From assembly GCA_007123515.1 (NCBI GenBank), contig SKKY01000023.1, positions 1 to 10,934 on the forward strand: a DNA stretch of 10,934 nucleotides, given 5' to 3'. The notes beneath the pieces were generated by a model. That model was not told where the DNA came from, ran no database searches, and worked only from the letters and a program-made list of their open reading frames with translations. The stretch comes from Clostridia bacterium. GTDB taxonomy: Bacteria > Bacillota > Peptococcia > Peptococcales > SKKY01. Both the position numbers and the translations under genes were made by a program. Positions 5,748 through 10,934 of this stretch are shown here, one piece after another. The first letter of the stretch is position 1; each line of letters opens with the position of its first letter.

Positions 5748-7622
5748 ATGAGACCACTTACTTTTTTATTTCAGGTGGCTGCAATTATTATAATTTCAGC
5801 TACCTTTTTTATTCCGGCCTTTGCTTCCGATTACTTGCCTTCGGGTATAAATACAGAAGAATTAGAGGAAGCTGTTGACTCTTTTGTTGAACAATATATC
5901 GGTACAGAAGTGCCCGGAGCCGCGGTTGCTATTGTTAAGGACGGGGAAATCTCACTGCTTAAAGGCTATGGATATGCTGACCTTGAAAAACAGATCAAAA
6001 TTGATCCGGAGCAAACCGTTTTTGAATATGGATCGGTCAATAAACTTTTTGTCTGGATCAGCGCGATGCAGCTGAAAGAAAGAGGCGTACTTGATCTTGA
6101 TGAAAATATAGAAACCTATCTTCCTGATGAAATAACCGATGAACTTTCATTTGAGGAACCGATCACGATGGCTTATCTGATGAACCATATGGCCGGATTC
6201 GAAGACCCGATGTTTTATTTTGCAGAAACTGATTCAGCAGATGTTATTTCATTGCGGGAAGCGTTGATCGATTATGAACCGGAACAGATTTTCGAACCCG
6301 GAGAAGTCATCGCCTATTCAAATTACGGAACATCTGTGGCCGCTTATGTGATAAAAAAAATAAGCGGTAAGACATTTTATGAGTTCCAAAAACAAAACAT
6401 TTTCGTCCCATCCGGTATGCAACAGGTTGCAGGTCATCCTCTGCTTAAAGACCAGGATAATATTTTAATAAATAAAGCAAAAGGGTATGTATATGAACAA
6501 GAGCAATGGGCAGAAGCTCCATGGATTTATGTGTCTAAGTATCCTGCAGGTGGCGCTAACGGTACAGTTTTAGATCTTGCCCGTTTTGCTATGGCCCTTA
6601 CACCGAAAGATGGTCAGTCAGGTAGTCTTTTTGACGATACAGACATGCTGGAGGGAATGTTCTCTCAAAGTTATGCCCCTAAAGATGACTTTTTAGGGAT
6701 TTCACATGGATTTTGGGAGTATGACGGACAAGTTCGCTCATTAGCGCACGGAGGAACCACGGCTGGTTTTAGCAGTTTTTTTTCAGTATCTCCGAAAGAA
6801 AGAATTGGTCTGGCTGTGTTGGTTAATGTAGCCGATGAAACAGAGCTTCTCTATGGTTTGCATAAGCTTATTTTTGGGGATGTGATTGATCAGCCGGTTG
6901 TAAAAAATGAGTTTACAAAAAATGCGTTTGATGTAGAGGGGATGTATTTGCCTTCGCGTTCGGCCTATACAAATTTTCTGAAAATTTTTTCCTATCTGTC
7001 GGCCTATAAAATTGAAGCTATTAATGAGCGGGAAATTTCATTTCATATGCCGGGTTATGAAGCCCGCTACGTTCAGGTTTCACCTTATCAGTACCGTATA
7101 TATGAATCGAGCAGTCCAATGCTTACTTATATGTACACCGATTTATTTTTTGAAGAAAACGAGGGAATAATAACCCGTGTAAGCAGCGGTAGTTCCGTTG
7201 ACATGGTGAAAATGACTACTTTTAAATCTTTGTGGTGGTTTAATTTCAGTGTTATCGGATTTATTTCAGCTGCACTTATTTCCATCGTTTCCCTGATTAT
7301 ATTTTTTATAAGAAAAGATAAGAAGGGCCTGTGGATCTCAATCATAACACTGGCATTTGTTCTTAATAATCTGGCATTGATTTTTACCGGGATTAATCAA
7401 TTATATTTTAATCCATCCGGTTTGCAGTTTTTTATTGCTGGTAACTGGTTGTTGGCTGGCATATGTTTGGCTTATGTAACGTATTATGCAGGACTGCTGT
7501 ATAAAAAGAAGATAGATAGTTCTATGCTGCTTTCTTTGCATAGACAACTTATAGTTCCAATGTTTTTTCTGATACTGCTTATCATTCTTCTTATAGACTG
7601 GAATTTTTTCAGCTTTTTGTAA
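5748..7622 (+). CDS. Serine beta-lactamase/DD-peptidase-family hydrolase with four C-terminal membrane helices
   Basis: This 624-residue protein joins an exported class C beta-lactamase-like domain to a membrane region. An N-terminal signal sequence (hydrophobic core about 5-22, possible cleavage after AFA at 24-26) leads to the hydrolase domain at about 35-380. All three active-site motifs are present: S96-V-N-K99 (nucleophile and base), Y190-S-N192, and H334-G-G336. Residues about 385-490 form a beta-rich linker, and four hydrophobic segments follow at about 498-521, 528-550, 558-582 and 600-622. The family includes DD-peptidases, D-aminopeptidases and esterases, so antibiotic resistance should not be assumed; the substrate is unknown. 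ATG 5748 is favoured because AGGAG at 5734-5738 is nine bases away, while a TTG at 5742 is too close. The symporter gene follows after 19 bases, suggesting one transcript. Confidence 0.9.
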   Translation: MRPLTFLFQVAAIIIISATFFIPAFASDYLPSGINTEELEEAVDSFVEQYIGTEVPGAAVAIVKDGEISLLKGYGYADLEKQIKIDPEQTVFEYGSVNKLFVWISAMQLKERGVLDLDENIETYLPDEITDELSFEEPITMAYLMNHMAGFEDPMFYFAETDSADVISLREALIDYEPEQIFEPGEVIAYSNYGTSVAAYVIKKISGKTFYEFQKQNIFVPSGMQQVAGHPLLKDQDNILINKAKGYVYEQEQWAEAPWIYVSKYPAGGANGTVLDLARFAMALTPKDGQSGSLFDDTDMLEGMFSQSYAPKDDFLGISHGFWEYDGQVRSLAHGGTTAGFSSFFSVSPKERIGLAVLVNVADETELLYGLHKLIFGDVIDQPVVKNEFTKNAFDVEGMYLPSRSAYTNFLKIFSYLSAYKIEAINEREISFHMPGYEARYVQVSPYQYRIYESSSPMLTYMYTDLFFEENEGIITRVSSGSSVDMVKMTTFKSLWWFNFSVIGFISAALISIVSLIIFFIRKDKKGLWISIITLAFVLNNLALIFTGINQLYFNPSGLQFFIAGNWLLAGICLAYVTYYAGLLYKKKIDSSMLLSLHRQLIVPMFFLILLIILLIDWNFFSFL

Positions 7623-7641
7623 AAAATAGAGGAGGCAGCAA

Positions 7642-8970
7642 GTGAGAAGTTACCTTGAATATTTAGATCCAAGATCATTAAAAGAACTTAATACAAAGTT
7701 GCAGCGTTTAATCAATAAAAAACTTTGGCTTAAAATTTTGATAGCATTAGTAGCTGGTGTGACAGTAGGTGTTATCTTAAGTCCGGATGTTGGTGTCATT
7801 GCTGAAGATAGAGCTAGGACCATTGGAAACTGGCTGGCATTACCCGGTAATATTTTTCTGGGATTGATACAGATGATTGTGGTCCCTCTTGTTTTCACTT
7901 CAATTATTACCGGACTGGCTTCCGGTGAAAATACCGAGCAGTTAAAAAAGATTGGAATCAGAGCGGTTGTATTTTTTGTGATAACGACCGTTCTGGCAAT
8001 TATACTTGGGATTTTTCTGGCAAATATGCTTAACCCCGGCAGCTATATTGATCCGGCTAACCTTGTAGAACAAACCGCTGGAATCGAAGCTATTGAAAAT
8101 GATCAGTTTGAGACACCAACAGCAGATCAGCTGCCTGGACTGATTTCTGAAATCCTTCCTGATAATCCCTTAGGTTCGATGGTGGAAAAGGAAATGCTGC
8201 AAATTGTTATTTTTGCGGTTATCTTCGGAATCGCATTATTAGCGATGGCACCTTCACAGTCAAAAATATTATTAGATCTATTAAGTGCCATTCAGGAAGT
8301 ATCAATGACCGTAGTAAAATGGGCGATGGAGCTGGCCCCGATAGCGGTGTTTGGTTTATCGGCTAATACGGCCATTAATACCGGAATCGACTCCCTCTTC
8401 GGCATGTTGATGTATATGGGAACGGTGATTCTAGGCTTAGTTATTCTTATGGTAGCCTACATTCTGATGGTAACGATCTTTGTCCGCAAGTCACCATGGT
8501 GGTTCTTGCGTTCCGTTCGTGATGTACAACTTTTAGCCTTTTCCACATCAAGTTCAGCGGCGGTTATGCCTTTATCCATACAAACCGCAGAAGATAAACT
8601 GGGTGTTCGTCCTTCAACGGCACAATTTTTAATACCGCTTGGCGCTACGATTAACATGGCTGGTACGGCTTTGTATCAAGGCGTGGCAACAATTTTTCTG
8701 GCTCAGGTATACCAGGTTGATTTAGCTTTACCTGCTTTGGCTCTGATTGTTGTTACCACTGTTGGCGCATCAATTGGTTCTCCGGCAACTCCCGGGGTGG
8801 GAATCGTGATCTTAGCCACTATCTTAGGCAGCGTAGGGATTCCTACGCAGGGGATAGCACTGATTCTTGGCGTTGACAGAATTCTTGATATGAGTCGGAC
8901 GGCTTTAAATGTAACGGGTGATCTAACAGCATGTATGATTCTTGATAAGTGGCAATCGGGAAAGAATTAA
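7642..8970 (+). CDS. Dicarboxylate/amino acid:cation symporter (DAACS, glutamate/aspartate-type)
   Basis: The 442-residue polytopic membrane protein belongs to the glutamate transporter family (GltP, DctA, Glt_Ph), of normal length. The serine-rich tip of hairpin 1 is S303-S-S305 in FSTSSSAAVMP. NMAGT at 338-342 matches the NMDGT sodium-site motif, with alanine in place of the aspartate. Hairpin 2 is represented by ASIGSPATPGVGIVILATI. DRILDMSRTALNVTGD at 412-427 gives D416, R419, N423 and D427, at the positions of Glt_Ph D394, R397, N401 and D405. Retention of the D394 and R397 equivalents favours an acidic amino acid, such as glutamate or aspartate, over a plain dicarboxylate. The start is GTG, set by AGGAGG at 7630-7635 six bases upstream. 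It lies between the hydrolase and transketolase genes with gaps of 19 and 18 bases. Substrate and coupling ion are inferred. Confidence 0.92.
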   Translation: MRSYLEYLDPRSLKELNTKLQRLINKKLWLKILIALVAGVTVGVILSPDVGVIAEDRARTIGNWLALPGNIFLGLIQMIVVPLVFTSIITGLASGENTEQLKKIGIRAVVFFVITTVLAIILGIFLANMLNPGSYIDPANLVEQTAGIEAIENDQFETPTADQLPGLISEILPDNPLGSMVEKEMLQIVIFAVIFGIALLAMAPSQSKILLDLLSAIQEVSMTVVKWAMELAPIAVFGLSANTAINTGIDSLFGMLMYMGTVILGLVILMVAYILMVTIFVRKSPWWFLRSVRDVQLLAFSTSSSAAVMPLSIQTAEDKLGVRPSTAQFLIPLGATINMAGTALYQGVATIFLAQVYQVDLALPALALIVVTTVGASIGSPATPGVGIVILATILGSVGIPTQGIALILGVDRILDMSRTALNVTGDLTACMILDKWQSGKN

Positions 8971-8988
8971 AAATTTGGGAGTGATCGC

Positions 8989-10934
8989 ATGAAAAACACA
9001 GATGAACTGGCTGTAAAAACGATTAGAATGTTATCTGCAGAAGCGGTAGAAAAAGCAAAATCCGGTCATCCGGGCCTACCTTTAGGGGCGGCTCCGATGG
9101 CCTATACCCTCTGGTCTAAGCATTTAAAACATAACCCTGCCAATTCAAAATGGAAGGACAGAGATCGTTTTGTTCTTTCAGCCGGACACGGATCGATGTT
9201 GCTATATTCATTACTTCATATCTTCGGATATGATGTGACGGTGGATGATATTAAAGATTTCAGACAGGCAGGCAGCAGAACGCCCGGCCATCCGGAATAT
9301 ATGGATACAGACGGTGTGGAAACAACGACCGGTCCTCTTGGGCAGGGGTTTGCTAATGCTGTGGGAATGGCTCTTGCCGAAAAGTATCTTTCAGAGATAT
9401 TTAATACGGCGGAATACAATGTAATGGATCATTATACCTATGTACTTGCTGGTGATGGATGTATGATGGAAGGGATAACTTCTGAGGCAAGTTCCATAGC
9501 CGGAACACTGGGACTCGAGAAATTGATTGTTTTCTATGATTCTAATCAGATAACAATTGAAGGTAGTACGGATCTGGCATTTAGAGAAGATGTAGCCAAA
9601 AGGTATGAAGCCTATGGCTGGGAAGTTATTTCTGTCCCGGATGGTCATGATATTGAAAAAATAGACCAGGCTCTGATTAAGGCTAAACAAAGTAAAGGGA
9701 AGCCAGTGCTGATTATCGCTGAAACTATTATTGGTTATGGAAGTCCTGAGAAACAGGGGACGGCTTCGGCTCATGGAGAACCTTTAGGTCAGGAACAGCT
9801 TGAAGAAGTAAGAAAGTTTTATCAGTGGGAGTATCCGCCATTTACTGTACCTCAGGAAGTTATTGAAAAAAGACAAGACTGGAAAGCAGAAGGGATCCGG
9901 AGAGAAGCCGACTGGCAGAAGATGTTTGAGGCTTATAAGAATAAATATCCGGCACTCGCTGAAAGTTTTGAACAATGGTTTTCAAATGAACCTGCAGATC
10001 CCGATCTGCTTTTTAATGACAAAGAGTTCTGGAATTTCGAAAAAGACATGGCAACCAGAGAGGCTTCGGGGATTTGTATTGAGAGATTGCTGAAAGTGAT
10101 CCCTAATATGATTGGAGGATCCGCCGATCTTGCACCATCGAATAAGACATATATGACAGGCAGAGGCGATTTTTCACCGGAAAATTACAGCGGAGCCAAT
10201 CTTCGCTTTGGGGTGAGGGAACATGCGATGGCCGCGATGGCTAACGGTGTTGTTCTTCATGGGGGGTTACGGATCTTTGTGGGAACGTTTTTTACCTTTA
10301 CAGACTATATGAAAGCGGCTATGAGATTATCTGCGCTGATGCAGCTTCCGGTCACCTATATTCTGACGCATGACAGCATCGGTCTCGGAGAAGATGGACC
10401 CACGCATCAGCCGGTGGAACATCTTGCTGCGTTGAGAAGTATGCCCGGATTGACAACATTCCGGCCGGCAGATCCTGTCGAGACTGCGGCTGCCTGGTTT
10501 TACTGTATAACAGAAGCGAAGGAGCCGGTGGCGATGATTCTTTCCCGGCAAAAATTACCAAGGCTTAATGCGTCCGGAAAAGAAGCGTTAAAAGGTGCGT
10601 ATGTGATTAAAGATCCCGTGGATAAAGAGCCGGAGGCTATCATTATGGCAACAGGCTCGGAAGTTCATCTGGCTTTGGAAGCAGCGGATGAGCTTGAAAA
10701 CAGAGGCACTGGTGTAAGGGTCGTTAGCTTCCCCTCTTTTGAACTTTTCGAAAAACAGCAGGAAGCCTATAAAAAGGAAGTGTTTCCTCCTCATATTACA
10801 AAAAGAATCGCAGTGGAAGCGGCGGTATCTTTTGGCTGGCATAAATATACAGGAGCCGATGGCGGTTTTGTCACACTGGAACGTTTCGGTGCTTCAGGGA
10901 AGTCAGAAGATTTGTTCTTGTACTTTGGAATAAC
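8989..10934 (+). CDS. tkt: Transketolase (3' end outside the window)
   Basis: The reading frame stays open for 648 codons to the window edge. Transketolases are usually about 660-670 residues, so only the last few residues are probably missing. The enzyme transfers two-carbon units between sugar phosphates in the cytoplasm, using thiamine diphosphate and a divalent metal, in the pentose phosphate pathway. Visible hallmarks are SGHPGLPLGAAPM at 25-37, SAGHGSMLLY near 64-73, the cofactor motif G155-D-G157 running to N186, the catalytic glutamate E411 in FGVREHAM, and HDSIGLGEDGPTHQP at 461-475. E411 and H473 have the same numbers as the catalytic Glu and His of E. coli TktA. It is a full-length single-chain form, not the split N/C pair found in many anaerobes. 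ATG 8989 follows GGGAG at 8977-8981 by seven bases. It starts 18 bases after the symporter stop with no terminator between. Confidence 0.96.
   Translation, partial: MKNTDELAVKTIRMLSAEAVEKAKSGHPGLPLGAAPMAYTLWSKHLKHNPANSKWKDRDRFVLSAGHGSMLLYSLLHIFGYDVTVDDIKDFRQAGSRTPGHPEYMDTDGVETTTGPLGQGFANAVGMALAEKYLSEIFNTAEYNVMDHYTYVLAGDGCMMEGITSEASSIAGTLGLEKLIVFYDSNQITIEGSTDLAFREDVAKRYEAYGWEVISVPDGHDIEKIDQALIKAKQSKGKPVLIIAETIIGYGSPEKQGTASAHGEPLGQEQLEEVRKFYQWEYPPFTVPQEVIEKRQDWKAEGIRREADWQKMFEAYKNKYPALAESFEQWFSNEPADPDLLFNDKEFWNFEKDMATREASGICIERLLKVIPNMIGGSADLAPSNKTYMTGRGDFSPENYSGANLRFGVREHAMAAMANGVVLHGGLRIFVGTFFTFTDYMKAAMRLSALMQLPVTYILTHDSIGLGEDGPTHQPVEHLAALRSMPGLTTFRPADPVETAAAWFYCITEAKEPVAMILSRQKLPRLNASGKEALKGAYVIKDPVDKEPEAIIMATGSEVHLALEAADELENRGTGVRVVSFPSFELFEKQQEAYKKEVFPPHITKRIAVEAAVSFGWHKYTGADGGFVTLERFGASGKSEDLFLYFGI

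Noticed and set aside
5748..7622. Calling the hydrolase an antibiotic-resistance beta-lactamase
   Set aside because: The active-site motifs are shared by DD-peptidases, esterases and aminopeptidases, and the membrane extension is not typical of AmpC enzymes.
9216..10842. Several minus-strand open frames of up to 127 codons opposite the transketolase gene
   Set aside because: The plus-strand frame carries every transketolase motif without interruption; the antisense frames overlap each other and show no domain or ribosome binding site that I can support.

Overview
The window looks like chromosomal DNA of a low-GC Gram-positive bacterium (Bacillota, most likely a Clostridia-type anaerobe). This is inferred from strong AGGAGG-type ribosome binding sites, the use of GTG and TTG starts, a YhaM-type 3'-5' exoribonuclease, a lipoprotein-anchored TRAP binding protein, and a secreted protein with copper-amine-oxidase-N-like repeats. 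The species cannot be named from the sequence. No tRNA, rRNA, CRISPR array, insertion sequence or prophage gene is visible, and genes fill almost the whole window.

Layout. (1) 10-1456, plus strand: a YhaM-like exoribonuclease gene, then a small FlK-like hotdog thioesterase gene, closed by an intrinsic terminator at 1465-1493. (2) 1491-4610, plus strand: a complete TRAP transporter operon in the order binding protein (DctP), small membrane subunit (DctQ), large membrane subunit (DctM). It is preceded by a palindrome and a candidate promoter, has a perfect 13-bp stem-loop between dctP and dctQ, and ends in a strong terminator. (3) 4615-5574, minus strand: a secreted protein with an apparent internal duplication and a C-terminal copper-amine-oxidase-N-like domain, convergent with the TRAP operon and divergent from the next gene. 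(4) 5748-10934, plus strand: a membrane-anchored serine beta-lactamase-like hydrolase, a glutamate/aspartate-type cation symporter, and a transketolase that runs off the right edge. Gaps of only 18-19 bases, each holding little more than a ribosome binding site, suggest the three are cotranscribed from a promoter near 5669-5697.

How the genes fit together. The TRAP genes make one organic-acid importer: a lipoprotein catches the solute outside and the DctQ/DctM pair moves it with a cation gradient. The substrate cannot be fixed, although the conserved arginine suggests a carboxylate. The hydrolase-symporter-transketolase series combines an extracytoplasmic hydrolase, an amino-acid-type importer and a central carbon enzyme; a functional link is possible but unproven. 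Most of the window is ordinary. The points most worth a second look are the control elements around the TRAP operon, the four-helix C-terminal extension on the hydrolase, the loss of a sodium-site aspartate in the symporter, and the duplicated secreted protein.
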